Source: Legionella maioricensis
GTDB taxonomy: Bacteria; Pseudomonadota; Gammaproteobacteria; Legionellales; Legionellaceae
Length of the DNA: 64,000 bases
Direction of reading: 5' to 3'
Assembly (NCBI RefSeq): GCF_023618015.1
Contig: NZ_JAJKBJ010000007.1
Span: 100,677-164,676 of the forward strand
Made by a program: the position numbers and the translations under genes. Shown here in pieces: positions 1 to 9,089 of this stretch (position 1 is the first letter of the stretch; every line of letters begins with the position of its first letter). The notes below the pieces were generated by a model. It had not been told where the DNA came from, did not search any database, and saw only the letters and a program-made list of their open reading frames with translations.

Positions 1-494
1 GTAGCCTTACATCGTTGCAAATAACCAATGAGTACATTTTGATTAGAACAACGATATCGCACCGGCATAGAATCATAGACCTCATTCGGTTCTATAGCCT
101 GACAGTGTTCACCATTGGCTAATTCTATACCCCAGGGAAAAACACGAGACATATCTAAAGTAAGGTGATTTTCGTTATTTAGAGGGCTAGACACCTCAAT
201 TTGGACGCTGTCACCTACCCAGGGAGATTGGGGGCATATTACCTCGGTTTTATTATTGGACACTTTAGCAAAACAAGGATCAAATATTTTGCCCTCTGCC
301 ATACATCGCCAGGCATCTTCTCGCAAAATCAATTGCGATTGCGTATCGCATTGGCCGCTTAATTTATTTTTTACTATGGGAGGGGTCTGCTCGGTTACCT
401 CACCAAAGGGTCTATACAGTTTTAATACAGTATCACCTGCTGAAACAAAAAAAGAGCAAAAAAATAGCAATACTAATAAAACTCTTTGCATCAT
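1..494 (-). CDS. secreted hypothetical protein, 3' end outside window
   Basis: An open frame on the minus strand runs without a stop from an ATG pair at 494/491 to the window edge, giving about 163 residues of a longer protein. It starts with a typical signal peptide: a basic residue, a Leu/Val/Phe-rich core and an Ala-x-Ala-like end (VSAGD), so the product is probably exported. The mature part has several Cys residues (for example DPCF, EVICPQ, HCQA, YRCS), which fits a disulfide-bonded periplasmic or secreted protein. I do not recognise the family. It is divergent from asnS with about 80 bp between the starts. A competing plus-strand frame at 256-510 has no signal-like features and is treated as a shadow. 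Confidence 0.65.
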   Translation of the reverse strand, partial: MMQRVLLVLLFFCSFFVSAGDTVLKLYRPFGEVTEQTPPIVKNKLSGQCDTQSQLILREDAWRCMAEGKIFDPCFAKVSNNKTEVICPQSPWVGDSVQIEVSSPLNNENHLTLDMSRVFPWGIELANGEHCQAIEPNEVYDSMPVRYRCSNQNVLIGYLQRCKA

Positions 495-575
495 AGTGTT
501 CCCCCACTGATTTTATTTAGTGTATCATCTCTATTTAAAAATAAAGCAGACTCTTTATCGATTTTGGAGTACATA

Positions 576-1979
576 ATGACAGATGTCTTTACCATAAAAC
601 AATGTTTGGAAGGTGAAATTAGTGTAGATGAAACCGTTACAGTGCGCGGCTGGGTAAAAACCCGACGTGATTCTAAGGTCGGCTTATCATTTATCAGTTT
701 ACATGATGGTTCTTGTTTTTCCCCAATTCAAATTGTAGCGACTGATGGGTTAAAAAATTATCACGAAGAAGTAGTGAAACTAACCGCGGGCTGTTCCATA
801 ACAGCTACTGGTAAATTAGTCGCCTCTCAAGGTAAAGGTCAGTTTTTTGAAATTCAGGCGGACCATATTGAAGTAGCCGGCTGGGTAGAGAATCCAGATA
901 CTTATCCCATTCAGGCAAAACGCCATACCCTCGAGTTTTTGCGTGATGTGGCTCATTTACGCCCACGAACGAATACTATTAGTGCAGTAACTCGCATTCG
1001 TCATTGCTTAGCACAAGCCATTCATCGCTTTTTCCATGAACAAGGTTATTTTTGGATTCATACCCCCATCATTACTGCCAGCGATTGTGAAGGGGCTGGT
1101 GAAATGTTTCGAGTGTCCACTTTAGATATGTTAAATGCACCTAAAAATGACTTGGGACAAATTGACTTCAGCAAAGATTTCTTTGGTAGAGAAACATTCC
1201 TTACTGTTTCAGGTCAATTGAATGTTGAAGCCTATTGCATGGCCATGTCTAAAGTCTATACCTTTGGCCCAACATTCCGCGCCGAGAACTCCAATACCAG
1301 CCGTCATTTAGCTGAATTCTGGATGATAGAACCGGAAATCGCGTTTGCCACTCTCGATGATATTTGTCAATTAAGTCAAAAGATGTTGCGCTATTTATGC
1401 AAAACTGTTCTTAATGAGCGTGCTGATGATATGGACTTTTTCAATCAGTTTGTCTCTCCAGGCTGTACGGAGCGTATGGAGCAAATGGCAGAAGCTGAAT
1501 TTGAAATCATGACCTACACGGATGCGATTAAAACTCTAGAGTCTTGTGATCACAAATTTGAATTTCCCGTAAGCTGGGGACTTGATTTACAATCAGAACA
1601 CGAACGCTATCTTGCAGAAGTACACTGTAAAAAACCAGTGATCCTGACTAACTACCCTCAAGAAATTAAAGGGTTTTATATGCGACTCAATGATGATGAA
1701 AAAACTGTAGCCGCTATGGACGTTTTAGCACCTGGAATAGGTGAAATTATTGGTGGAAGCCAGCGTGAAGAACGTTTACACATTCTGGACAAGCGTATGG
1801 ACGAATGCAATCTGAATAAAGAACATTATCAATGGTACAGAGACCTGCGTCGTTATGGTACTGTACCCCATGCCGGTTTTGGTTTGGGTTTCGAGCGTTT
1901 GATTAGTTATGTCACTGGAGTGAGTAATGTGCGTGATGTAATTCCTTTCCCACGCACACCAGGTCATGCTGACTATTAG
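576..1979 (+). CDS. asnS: asparaginyl-tRNA synthetase
   Basis: Class IIb aminoacyl-tRNA synthetase that charges tRNA-Asn with asparagine in the cytoplasm. The 467-residue length matches the E. coli enzyme (466). An N-terminal OB-fold anticodon-binding domain (about residues 1-120, with [12 protein letters not shown]) precedes the class II catalytic core: motif 2 around [21 protein letters not shown] and C-terminal motif 3 around GFGLGFERL. The frame is open upstream to 486, but the ATG at 576 is preferred because a TTGGAG ribosome binding site lies 6 bases upstream and the protein then begins MTDVFTIKQ as expected. Its stop overlaps by 4 nt the stop of the convergent gene on the other strand. 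No abnormality seen. Confidence 0.97.
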   Translation: MTDVFTIKQCLEGEISVDETVTVRGWVKTRRDSKVGLSFISLHDGSCFSPIQIVATDGLKNYHEEVVKLTAGCSITATGKLVASQGKGQFFEIQADHIEVAGWVENPDTYPIQAKRHTLEFLRDVAHLRPRTNTISAVTRIRHCLAQAIHRFFHEQGYFWIHTPIITASDCEGAGEMFRVSTLDMLNAPKNDLGQIDFSKDFFGRETFLTVSGQLNVEAYCMAMSKVYTFGPTFRAENSNTSRHLAEFWMIEPEIAFATLDDICQLSQKMLRYLCKTVLNERADDMDFFNQFVSPGCTERMEQMAEAEFEIMTYTDAIKTLESCDHKFEFPVSWGLDLQSEHERYLAEVHCKKPVILTNYPQEIKGFYMRLNDDEKTVAAMDVLAPGIGEIIGGSQREERLHILDKRMDECNLNKEHYQWYRDLRRYGTVPHAGFGLGFERLISYVTGVSNVRDVIPFPRTPGHADY

Positions 1980-2395
1980 ATGGAATAATCGAGAGAAGCG
2001 CGCTTATCCAGGGCAGAGTCATGTTCCCGGTCAGCAAGCGCTTCTTCTGTTTCTCGTTTCCACATAGTGCTTATTAAAAAAGATTTATAAGATATTTCAT
2101 GTGAATCATTTGGTGCTCGTCCTGTATCTCTTGATTCATATTGAGCTCTATTAAAACCGGCTTTAGGTGAATAAAAGGGTTCCGGTTCATTAGGCTCTTC
2201 ACCTGAACTGGTGGGCTCTGGGTTATTTTCATCCCGTCCTTGCACTGCAGTTCTAACAGGGTTTCTTGCAGAAGGATGATAACCAGATTTCTTTCTTTTA
2301 AAAAATAGTGTTGAGGTATGTGGGGCGGTTAATTGATTTTCCTCATCTGCCTTTTCTTGAGCCGCTCCGTTATCAATGCTCTTTTTAGTTAACAT
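1976..2395 (-). CDS. hypothetical hydrophilic protein
   Basis: A 139-residue protein of unknown function. The ATG at 2395 is chosen over the in-frame GTG at 2401 because AAGGAG lies 8 bases before the ATG but only 2 before the GTG. The sequence is Pro/Glu/Ser/Asn-rich and likely disordered (residues ~40-85), with a more ordered, charged C-terminal stretch around [15 protein letters not shown]. There is no signal peptide or membrane segment. It lies 20 bp downstream of lolD and could be co-transcribed with it. A disordered, Glu-rich small protein could be a Dot/Icm substrate, but nothing here shows that. The convergent 4-nt overlap with asnS is unremarkable. Confidence 0.6.
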   Translation of the reverse strand: MLTKKSIDNGAAQEKADEENQLTAPHTSTLFFKRKKSGYHPSARNPVRTAVQGRDENNPEPTSSGEEPNEPEPFYSPKAGFNRAQYESRDTGRAPNDSHEISYKSFLISTMWKRETEEALADREHDSALDKRASLDYSI

Positions 2396-2415
2396 CTCCA
2401 CTTCTCCTTGTTAAA

Positions 2416-3099
2416 TTATTCTTGATTGAATAAAGCCCCCTCATGCAGAACTAACACTCTATCCATCCTTTTTGCAATTTGCAAATCATGAGTCACTATT
2501 ACCAAGGCCGTATTCATTTGCCTATTGAGATCCAACATCAGATCGAATACTTTTGCCGCTGTAGTCTGATCCAGGTTTCCTGTAGGTTCATCTGCCAGAA
2601 CACAGTGAGGTTGATGCACTAGAGCACGCGCTATAGCTACCCTTTGCCGCTCTCCACCAGAAAGCTGCGCCGGTTTATGCTCCAGCCTTGCCTTAAGGCC
2701 TACCTTCTCTAACATGTCGCTGGCTTGTTGTTCTGCTTTTTTAACCTCTATCCCTGACAATAATAAGGGTATGGTTACATTTTCCAGCGCAGTAAACTCT
2801 GGCAATAAATGATGGAATTGATATACAAATCCTAAATGTTGATTCCGTAATTGACAACGTTGTTTTTCGCTGATTTTTTGCCAACTCACCGCATTGATGC
2901 ATACGTCACCACTAGTTGGCTTATCCAAACCACCGAGCAAATGCAACAAAGTACTTTTACCCGAACCGGAAGGGCCAATGATAGCCACTCTATCCCCCTT
3001 CTCTATGGCTAGATCAACATCCTTCAATACATGAACCTTGGAAGCACCATCATTATAGGATTTAGAGATTTTTTGACCTGTTAAAATAGGATTATTCAT
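2416..3099 (-). CDS. lolD: lipoprotein-releasing ABC transporter ATPase LolD
   Basis: ATPase of the inner-membrane complex that releases outer-membrane lipoproteins to the chaperone LolA. Walker A (GPSGSGKST, residues 42-50), the signature LSGGERQR, Walker B with [11 protein letters not shown] and the H-loop VTHD are all intact. The ATG at 3099 gives 227 residues, the usual LolD size. A TTG 18 bp further upstream is possible but GGAGG sits 8-9 bases before the ATG. The start overlaps the end of the upstream permease gene by 8 nt (ATGAATAA), indicating translational coupling. Confidence 0.95.
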   Translation of the reverse strand: MNNPILTGQKISKSYNDGASKVHVLKDVDLAIEKGDRVAIIGPSGSGKSTLLHLLGGLDKPTSGDVCINAVSWQKISEKQRCQLRNQHLGFVYQFHHLLPEFTALENVTIPLLLSGIEVKKAEQQASDMLEKVGLKARLEHKPAQLSGGERQRVAIARALVHQPHCVLADEPTGNLDQTTAAKVFDLMLDLNRQMNTALVIVTHDLQIAKRMDRVLVLHEGALFNQE

Positions 3100-4336
3100 A
3101 ATGCAAAGCCTCCGCAATCACCGTTTTTGAGGCCCGCCAGGCAGGATAAATTGTCGCGGCAAAACTCATTAATAAAGCCATGGCACATACATGCCAAAGA
3201 TCACTGAATAAAATTTCAGAAGGTAAATAGTCAACAAAATAAATGCTGGAAGATAAGACCTTAACATGAAACAGCGCCTGCAACCCATTGACGATTGCCG
3301 TTGCGTTTTTAGCCAAAACCAAGCCGCCAACCAAGCCTATACAAGTACCAACAATTCCTACCATCATGCCTTGCACGATGAACACCCACAAGATGGTCGA
3401 TGGCTTTGCACCTATAGTCCTTAAAATCGCAATCTCCGCTTGTTTGTCATTAACGACCATAACGAGGGAGGACACTAAATTAAAAGCGGCTACAGCGATA
3501 ATTAATAATAAAATCATAAACATCATGGTTTTTTCCATTTTAACTGCCTGAAAAAAAGCACCAAATTGTTGAGTCCAGTTCCCTACTTGATATTGCTCCC
3601 CTAAAAGATGAGACAAGCGGTTAGATAATTCAGGCGCCTGGTACACGTTATTAATTTTCATTTTGATACCGGTTACCTGATTTCCCATCTGAAGTAATTT
3701 TTGTGCGTCTTCCATGTTAATAAAAGCAAGTTTCGTATCAAAATTAAATCCGGTTCCAGCTGAAAAAACACCAACTACCGTGAATCGTTTAAAACGAGGA
3801 ATCATACCAGCGGGTGTTACCGTTGCCTGAGGAATCATAACGGTTACCTTATCGCCAATCATTACCCCCAAACTATCAGCAAGCCCCTTACCTAAAATCA
3901 TGCCAAAATGATTTAAATTCTTCATACTTCCTGCAAGCAGTTTATCCTCTAAATGGGTCACTCCTTGCTCTTGTTCAGGTAATACCCCTGTCAATATGAT
4001 AGGTAAGACCTGGCCATCATGAGTCAACAAACCTTGTCCACCAACATAGGGAGCAACCGCTTTAATCTCCGGAAGTGCTTTTACTTTTTTAACCAGGTCA
4101 GGCCAATCACTTAATTTCTCATTAGGCCCGCTCACGGTAATTTCAGGAGCCATTCCAAAAAAACGCTGATGAATTTCCTGATCAAACCCGTTCATCACCG
4201 ATAAAACAGTGATCAATACCATTACCCCTAAACCAATGCCCAACATGGAGCTAAAGGAAATGAAGGAAACAAAATGATTCTTCTTTCTGGAACGCGTGTA
4301 ACGCAACCCTATGAAAAGGGCTAATGGTTTATACAT
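3092..4336 (-). CDS. lolC: lipoprotein-releasing system permease (LolC/LolE/LolF family)
   Basis: Membrane subunit of the lipoprotein exporter, 414 residues, with one N-terminal membrane segment (~26-48), a large periplasmic domain and three C-terminal segments, the MacB/LolC topology. The periplasmic stretch [15 protein letters not shown] resembles the LolC 'hook' that recruits LolA. E. coli has two different permeases (LolC and LolE) flanking LolD, whereas only one is present here, directly upstream of and overlapping lolD. A single LolF acting as a homodimer has been described for Francisella and related gammaproteobacteria including Legionella-like lineages, and this pair fits that LolDF layout. 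Whether a second permease lies elsewhere in the genome cannot be seen. Confidence 0.92.
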   Translation of the reverse strand: MYKPLALFIGLRYTRSRKKNHFVSFISFSSMLGIGLGVMVLITVLSVMNGFDQEIHQRFFGMAPEITVSGPNEKLSDWPDLVKKVKALPEIKAVAPYVGGQGLLTHDGQVLPIILTGVLPEQEQGVTHLEDKLLAGSMKNLNHFGMILGKGLADSLGVMIGDKVTVMIPQATVTPAGMIPRFKRFTVVGVFSAGTGFNFDTKLAFINMEDAQKLLQMGNQVTGIKMKINNVYQAPELSNRLSHLLGEQYQVGNWTQQFGAFFQAVKMEKTMMFMILLLIIAVAAFNLVSSLVMVVNDKQAEIAILRTIGAKPSTILWVFIVQGMMVGIVGTCIGLVGGLVLAKNATAIVNGLQALFHVKVLSSSIYFVDYLPSEILFSDLWHVCAMALLMSFAATIYPAWRASKTVIAEALHYE

Positions 4337-4529
4337 AATTGCTTTAATTTTAGTTAAAGTTCTATTGTAGAGAAAAATCGGGTAAGGTGATATAGCCTGT
4401 ATGAAGATTAGCGACTTATTATTATTTCATCATCAGACAACTCACATAGTTATCCACAGAATTTGTGGATAGAAGGTCGCTGTCGCGTAATGATTTTGTA
4501 TAAACCACAGCCACCCAGAGCCGCTCACC

Positions 4530-4612
4530 GTCATCCAGAGCGCAGCGAAGGATCTCACGAATTAAGCACAGGCCTCCCTCATAAGGAGACTCTTGGCTGC
4601 GCTCTTGATGGC
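4530..4612. repeat. imperfect palindromic MITE/REP-like element, family C
   Basis: The left arm gtcatccagagcgcagc is the near reverse complement of the right arm gctgcgctcttgatggc. The arms match the family at 29271-29665, 36927-37013 and 59651-59738. It runs into the start region of the frameshifted gene that follows and supplies its candidate start codons. Confidence 0.7.
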
Positions 4613-5562
4613 GTTTTTCGGAGAATATTTGTTCCCCAACTTTCGTACGAATATTATTCAAACCAATCGCATCCTGACCAGGCTTGCACAGTTTGCAGCC
4701 GAGGGCAAGGTAGCACAAGTAGCAAAGCTCACAACAATACGTCCCGATTTACGAATACAAGTACTGTTTACCCTGGCAGGTCTTGGTGCACAAGATGAGA
4801 TAGAAGTCATTTTAAAAGAACATCCGGAAGATTTATTAGTTAAGGCACCTTTACGAGATATTTCAGGAAGGGTATTTGATTGCTCCCTCTTCCAGCATGC
4901 ACTTTGGACTTTAGACGTACGTTACATGGCCAATATGATGCTCGATTGCCTGCCTGACACAGCTAAAGGTGAAGCAATTAGAGGTGAACTAGTCAATCAA
5001 TACAAAGAATGGGAAAGCAATGCTTGGTTATCAATTAAAAGGTGAATGGTTTAAGCCCGAACGACAATTTAGTTTACAACCCTTGATTGATGCGCTTAAC
5101 ACCTATGTGATAAATTTTGATAATTGGGCTGATGACGAAAGAAAAGCCCATTGGTGCTCTGTAGTTGGTTTGGCTCAGACGCTGATCCCTGCGCACATAC
5201 GTCATCATTATTGCACCCCTGAAGAAGCGTTTGGGAATAACCCAAACCTTAAGAAACCTAAGTTAGAGCGATCACTGAGAATCTATAATCCGTTGGAGGG
5301 CTGGCAATGGTGGTCGGAAGGTGTGCCTGGGCTTGGCACGGATTTTGGAGTTTACAGCCAAGGGCGCTATGGGGTACTGTGGGTGGGTAGATCGGGGCAT
5401 GATGCTGTTCGCGGCTTGCACGCGGCGGTGGCGGATTTAGAGGCCTTGACAGCCTTAGAGAAAGCGAGGACTGAAATCGACCTGCCGAAGCTTATAGAGC
5501 GGCTGCATACCCCGATCGAAAATCTGGAAGATAATCTCGATGTGCAGAGCTTGAGGTTTTAG
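4593..5562 (+). pseudogene. frameshifted Legionella-family hypothetical protein (two overlapping frames)
   Basis: Two overlapping frames, 4593-5045 (150 residues) and 5020-5562 (180 residues), together read as one protein. The first contains HALWTLDVRYMANMMLDCLPD followed by an acidic helix. The second continues with SLQPLIDALNTYV, the HWCSVVGLAQTLIPAHI segment and a C-terminal LEALTALEKART. From memory this order is typical of a large family of Legionella hypothetical proteins of about 300 residues (inference, not searched). The junction lies near 5020-5045 and needs a +1 shift (one extra or two missing bases). The 5' end lies inside a palindromic repeat, so the original start may also be lost. 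A sequencing error or two separate proteins are less likely alternatives. Confidence 0.7.
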
Positions 5563-5573
5563 TCTTGAACAGC

Positions 5574-5602
5574 AATCCTGTCGCAAAGCTTGCGACAGGA
5601 TT
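5574..5602. terminator. hairpin after the frameshifted gene
   Basis: A perfect 13-bp stem (AATCCTGTCGCAA with its complement TTGCGACAGGATT) around a 3-nt loop starts 12 bases after the stop at 5562. It lacks a long T run, so termination is probable rather than certain. Confidence 0.6.
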
Positions 5603-5781
5603 TGATTCTGTAGTAAAAATTAGTGTCCAAATCAGCATATCAGGATTAACTTTATCTTAGCTCCTCTTTTTGTTATGGTATTTTTTAATATCTAATTGGA
5701 ATTCTAAGCAATCTCTGGATGAGCTGTACTCCTGATGAAGGTTTTACGAGCAGTACAATACAAGGATAAGGATTAAGCCTA

Positions 5782-6357
5782 ATGAAGAAGATTATTTTTA
5801 TATCACCTCTAATCAGTCTTTTAATAACTTCATGCACTACTGCAGATAAAATGGATGTAATAACCGATGATGCTGGCAATTTACACTATACGACTCCCTA
5901 TCAAGACGATAAGCGAGGGGAAAAAGTATTCCCGATGAAGTGGGACGTTAAAGGAAAAAAATTATTCGTATTTAATCCCAAAGCGGATGCTTGGGCCGCC
6001 TATGATGCCCAGGGAGACAGGGTCATGACAGGTAGTGCCTCTGGTGGCATGGATTACTGCGAAGATATAAAGCAACCCTGCAGAACCGTGACAGGAACTT
6101 ATCATGTATTTAATAAAAAAGGAGCAGATTGCAAATCCAATGAATATCCCATCGCCAAAGATGGTAATGTGATTGGTGGTGCAAAAATGCCTTATTGTAT
6201 GCATTTCCATGATGGCTATGCCATTCATGCCGCGTATGAGGTTCCCCAGTACAACTCCAGCCACGGTTGTATTCGCGTTTTGCCAGGTGCCGCAAAATGG
6301 TTAAATCAGAATTTCATCGACATCGGAACAACGGTATTAGTGCAACCTTATTCCTAA
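5782..6357 (+). CDS. L,D-transpeptidase (YkuD) lipoprotein
   Basis: Probable periplasmic lipoprotein with a YkuD domain, the fold that makes 3-3 peptidoglycan cross-links or attaches proteins to the wall. The lipobox LITSC places the lipidated Cys at residue 18. The catalytic signature is visible as H149 and S160-H161-G162-C163-I-R165, with C163 as nucleophile. The 191-residue length suits a single-domain enzyme. An AAGGATAAGG stretch precedes the ATG. Extra Cys residues in the middle (DYC, QPC, ADC) are unusual and may form disulfides. It stands alone between a terminator-like hairpin and a palindromic repeat. Related Legionella EnhA-type proteins carry this domain, but I cannot assign the exact orthologue. 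Confidence 0.88.
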   Translation: MKKIIFISPLISLLITSCTTADKMDVITDDAGNLHYTTPYQDDKRGEKVFPMKWDVKGKKLFVFNPKADAWAAYDAQGDRVMTGSASGGMDYCEDIKQPCRTVTGTYHVFNKKGADCKSNEYPIAKDGNVIGGAKMPYCMHFHDGYAIHAAYEVPQYNSSHGCIRVLPGAAKWLNQNFIDIGTTVLVQPYS

Positions 6358-6394
6358 AATTACAGACTTTACATTCATTAGACTAAATTAACAG

Positions 6395-6502
6395 CGTAGG
6401 TTGGCGCTGAGCAGCGCGAAGCCCAACAATAAATTAGAATCTTGGCATGTAGTAAATGATAGCCCTGCTGTTGGGCTTCGCGCTGCTCAGCACCAACCTA
6501 CG
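6395..6502. repeat. palindromic MITE-like element, family A
   Basis: The arms are long inverted repeats (gtaggttggcgctgagc... and ...gctcagcaccaacctac) enclosing an AT-rich centre with ttagaatcttggcat. Other copies lie at 14208-14308, 26910-26996 and 40137-40244. Confidence 0.9.
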
Positions 6503-6522
6503 TCTTTTCTGTCCTTCTCGAA

Positions 6523-6552
6523 CTGTAGGTTGAGGCGCGACCCAACCTACAG
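6523..6552. repeat. short derivative of family A palindrome
   Basis: A 30-bp palindrome with only the outermost arms (ctgtaggttg / caacctacag) and a small centre lies just after the full-length copy, between two convergent genes. It looks like an internally deleted copy and may serve as a bidirectional hairpin. Confidence 0.7.
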
Positions 6553-6570
6553 CGCTAATTGTTCCTTTTT

Positions 6571-7314
6571 CTATGCAAGATAAGTCACGTTAAACATCAG
6601 AGCATTGGTGTATACATGGTCTTGGGCTAAACCGTTGCCCAGTGTTTGCCCTAGAGCGAGACCTAATTGACTTTTGCCCCAATCAGCAAATTCATAACCT
6701 GCGCCAACTTGCCAGTTCGGGGTAATGGCTTTTTGTAAACCTATGCCCACAGTGTAACTAAAAGCTGTTTCTGTATTAGAAGCAAAATTAGGATTAGGCA
6801 GTGCTTCAAAAATGATGGGGGTATTATTAAAATTATGGGCACGATTAAATCCAACTCCGACACTACCACTAACGTAAGGTATCGCCATATAGCCCATATC
6901 TGCTAGCAATTTCCCTTTCACCGCCACATGCGCGTGATTAATTTTGTAAGAATAAACTAAATTATTAAATTGAGGATCCGCATCATCCCAAATCTCGCCA
7001 TTAATTGTAGTGCTGGTTGTCGCTGCCACTGCCAGACCGATTTGTCCCGAAATAACAGCGTTCAGGGAGTGCTGCACGCCTAAAAAAACCTCACCATCAA
7101 ACAATGTGCTTGTATTTTGAGCTGCGTTATAAGTTTTTTCAATTTCTGGCGCTAAAAAAAAGGTTGGGGTATCACCACTATCGGTCCAGGCAGGTCCTGC
7201 GCTCAAAGTGATTACTCGGGCCCAGCTATTCGGTACCTCGCCCATGGTTCCGGCCATCACACCGCCATAGATGCAAATACCTAACGTTCCAACAACTACC
7301 TTGTTTGCTTTCAT
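6571..7314 (-). CDS. outer-membrane beta-barrel protein
   Basis: A 247-residue protein with an N-terminal signal sequence (MKANKVVVGTLGICIYGGVMAG) and alternating hydrophobic/polar strands typical of a small 8-stranded OMP_b-brl/OmpW-like barrel. Examples are AHVAVKGKLL, AIPYVSGSVGVGF and WQVGAGYEFADWG. The last strand, ALMFNVTYLA, is aromatic- and hydrophobic-rich but ends in Ala rather than Phe/Tyr. AAGGA lies 6 bases before the ATG. Many such barrels are found in Legionella as lineage-specific surface proteins, and the substrate is unknown. It converges on the L,D-transpeptidase gene across the family A repeat. An AT-rich 200-bp divergent promoter region lies upstream. Confidence 0.75.
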   Translation of the reverse strand: MKANKVVVGTLGICIYGGVMAGTMGEVPNSWARVITLSAGPAWTDSGDTPTFFLAPEIEKTYNAAQNTSTLFDGEVFLGVQHSLNAVISGQIGLAVAATTSTTINGEIWDDADPQFNNLVYSYKINHAHVAVKGKLLADMGYMAIPYVSGSVGVGFNRAHNFNNTPIIFEALPNPNFASNTETAFSYTVGIGLQKAITPNWQVGAGYEFADWGKSQLGLALGQTLGNGLAQDHVYTNALMFNVTYLA

Positions 7315-7546
7315 GAATGATCCTTAAGATTAAATGATGTTTTTTAACAATAAGTCTAAAATTTTTTAACTTGTTGTTATTCTTACTAAAAAATATCATT
7401 CATAGTAATATGTTAAAAAAATGAGAGCAACACCTGAGATAACTTATTTCGCAGTAGTTAGACCATAATTCATTTTAAACGGACCGGTGGGAATGACCTA
7501 ATTAACGAACACGCTCATTTTAATGCCCAGTTTTCCAGGAGTGATA

Positions 7547-7996
7547 ATGATTCCACCTATCATTAAATTGAAGAATGAACAATTGATTCGGACTGCATCA
7601 TCTATCAATACATCGGGAACATTAACTCGCACATCTAATAACTTAATCTACCTTGATATTGATGATGCCTACATTCACCGTTTATTCCCTTTATTACAGG
7701 AAAAAGAAGTTAAAAAACCCAATTACTTTGGAAAAAATTTAGCGGGCGCACATGTGAGCGTCATATACCCAGAAGAAACGTTCCTTCTGGATACCACAGA
7801 TTTAGGTAAAAAATATCATTTTAAAATTAAAGAGTTAGTGATGGCTAAAATTAATTTGAAAAACTATTATGTGCTCCTGATCGATTGCCCTCTATTAATA
7901 AAATTAAGGAATAAATATGGATTATCCGATCAGTTGAATTTTAAAAATTATTGGATTGACTTGCATATAACCATTGGTGTTTCCCAAAGTGTATGA
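7547..7996 (+). CDS. 2H phosphoesterase superfamily protein
   Basis: Predicted cytoplasmic protein of 149 residues with two H-x-S/T motifs, H69-V-S71 (AGAHVSVIYP) and H140-I-T142 (DLHITIG), about 70 residues apart. These are the hallmark of 2H phosphoesterases and LigT-like RNA 2',3'-cyclic phosphodiesterases. Such enzymes act on RNA ends, cyclic nucleotides or ADP-ribose derivatives, and the substrate here cannot be read from sequence. The ATG at 7547 is preferred to the one at 7523 because AGGAG lies 5 bases upstream and the 8 extra residues look unconserved. It lies upstream of and co-oriented with a hydrolase gene across a 121-bp gap. Viral and eukaryotic 2H proteins degrade 2-5A, so a host-directed role is conceivable but unsupported. 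Confidence 0.7.
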   Translation: MIPPIIKLKNEQLIRTASSINTSGTLTRTSNNLIYLDIDDAYIHRLFPLLQEKEVKKPNYFGKNLAGAHVSVIYPEETFLLDTTDLGKKYHFKIKELVMAKINLKNYYVLLIDCPLLIKLRNKYGLSDQLNFKNYWIDLHITIGVSQSV

Positions 7997-8117
7997 ATCA
8001 TTTGCACTCTCTTATCTATTGGGGAACATTGATCTCATCAAAATTCTTAATATAATGAGTGCCGCTATCAAGTCTGAGCGTCACCTTTTTTAATTAGCTA
8101 CTCACAACAAGGCCTTA

Positions 8118-8924
8118 ATGAATTACACAAGTTATGGTTATAGAATAAACCAAATTACCACAGGCTCTGGTTACAACTGGCTTTTCTTACCCGGCGGCCC
8201 TGGCCTGGGTTCTGAATATTTAATAGAATTTTGTAAAAAATTAGCCTTACCTGGCAGTATTCTGCTTCTTGATTTTCCCAGAGATGGCACAAATACCCAA
8301 GGGCAATTGGGAATCAAATACTGGCAAGACGGTCTCATCGCTTTATTAAAAACCTATAATAATCCCATTTTGGTCACCCACAGCTTCTCGGGGATGTTTA
8401 GTTTAAATATGCCGGAAATTGAATCTTATCTGTCTGGGCTTGTTTTAATGAATACAACAACAGCCAACAGTTTTTTTCAACACGTGAGTGTAATGCGTGA
8501 AAAATACAATTTGCCTGATTTAGTCCCAGCAGCCAGCGAATATCATCTCAATCCAACCAATGAAACTTACAAACAATTTTGGAACACTTATAAGCACTAC
8601 TGCTTTACTCCAGAAGAAATGCTAAAAGGAGAGCAAATGATCCCACTCTTTGCTTTTAACAATGCGGCATACTATGAGGCAATTGAGCATTTTTATCCAG
8701 ACTATTCCTGCAAATGGTCTCCCAGGAGAATCCCCGCGATGACCATAGCCAGCGAATATGATTTTATCTGTCCCCCTCAAATTTTTATGGAAAATAAGCA
8801 TTTTCAGTCTCAAAATATAATGAATAAAGTAGTAGATAAGGCAGGACACTGTCCATGGATCGCTCATTTTGAACAGGTTCAAGACTTTTTTGATGAATTT
8901 ATAATAACGCTTAATCCGCCTTAA
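8118..8924 (+). CDS. alpha/beta hydrolase (proline iminopeptidase-like)
   Basis: A 268-residue alpha/beta-hydrolase-fold enzyme. The oxyanion segment LPGGPGLG (residues 24-31) is of the HGGPG type. The nucleophile elbow is VTHSFSG with S89, the acid is likely in the ASEYDFICPP loop, and the catalytic His is in KAGHCPWI. There is no signal peptide, so it is cytoplasmic or translocated. The HGGPG-like motif suggests proline iminopeptidase or epoxide/ester hydrolase relatives, and the exact substrate is unknown. AAGG precedes the ATG. Confidence 0.78.
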   Translation: MNYTSYGYRINQITTGSGYNWLFLPGGPGLGSEYLIEFCKKLALPGSILLLDFPRDGTNTQGQLGIKYWQDGLIALLKTYNNPILVTHSFSGMFSLNMPEIESYLSGLVLMNTTTANSFFQHVSVMREKYNLPDLVPAASEYHLNPTNETYKQFWNTYKHYCFTPEEMLKGEQMIPLFAFNNAAYYEAIEHFYPDYSCKWSPRRIPAMTIASEYDFICPPQIFMENKHFQSQNIMNKVVDKAGHCPWIAHFEQVQDFFDEFIITLNPP

Positions 8925-9018
8925 AAAGCAAATACTACTCCAGCAAACAATAATCCCTGTTATCAACGATGTATTTTTTCTGCTGAGGCAAATTCGACAG
9001 TGATTAAATTTTTCAATG

Positions 9019-9051
9019 CTTAATTTTATTTTAATAATTATAGTATATAAT
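9019..9051 (+). promoter_or_regulatory. putative PmrA box and -10 element for the 1021-residue effector-like gene
   Basis: Two direct half-sites, cTTAATTTT (9019-9027) and tTTAATAAT (9030-9038), are separated by 2 bp, so the TTAA cores start 11 bp apart. This matches the Legionella PmrA consensus cTTAATATT-N2-cTTAATATT. A perfect TATAAT at 9046-9051 follows 7 bp later, so the box sits where a -35 would be. The same geometry is found before the paralogue at 12442. Confidence 0.7.
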
Positions 9052-9089
9052 CGCACGATCAATGGTCAAATTTAAATCAGGATGTACTT

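Noticed and set aside
4422..4718. Minus-strand frame across a palindromic repeat and the frameshifted gene
   Set aside because: It overlaps the repeat and the opposite gene and has no start signal or family features.
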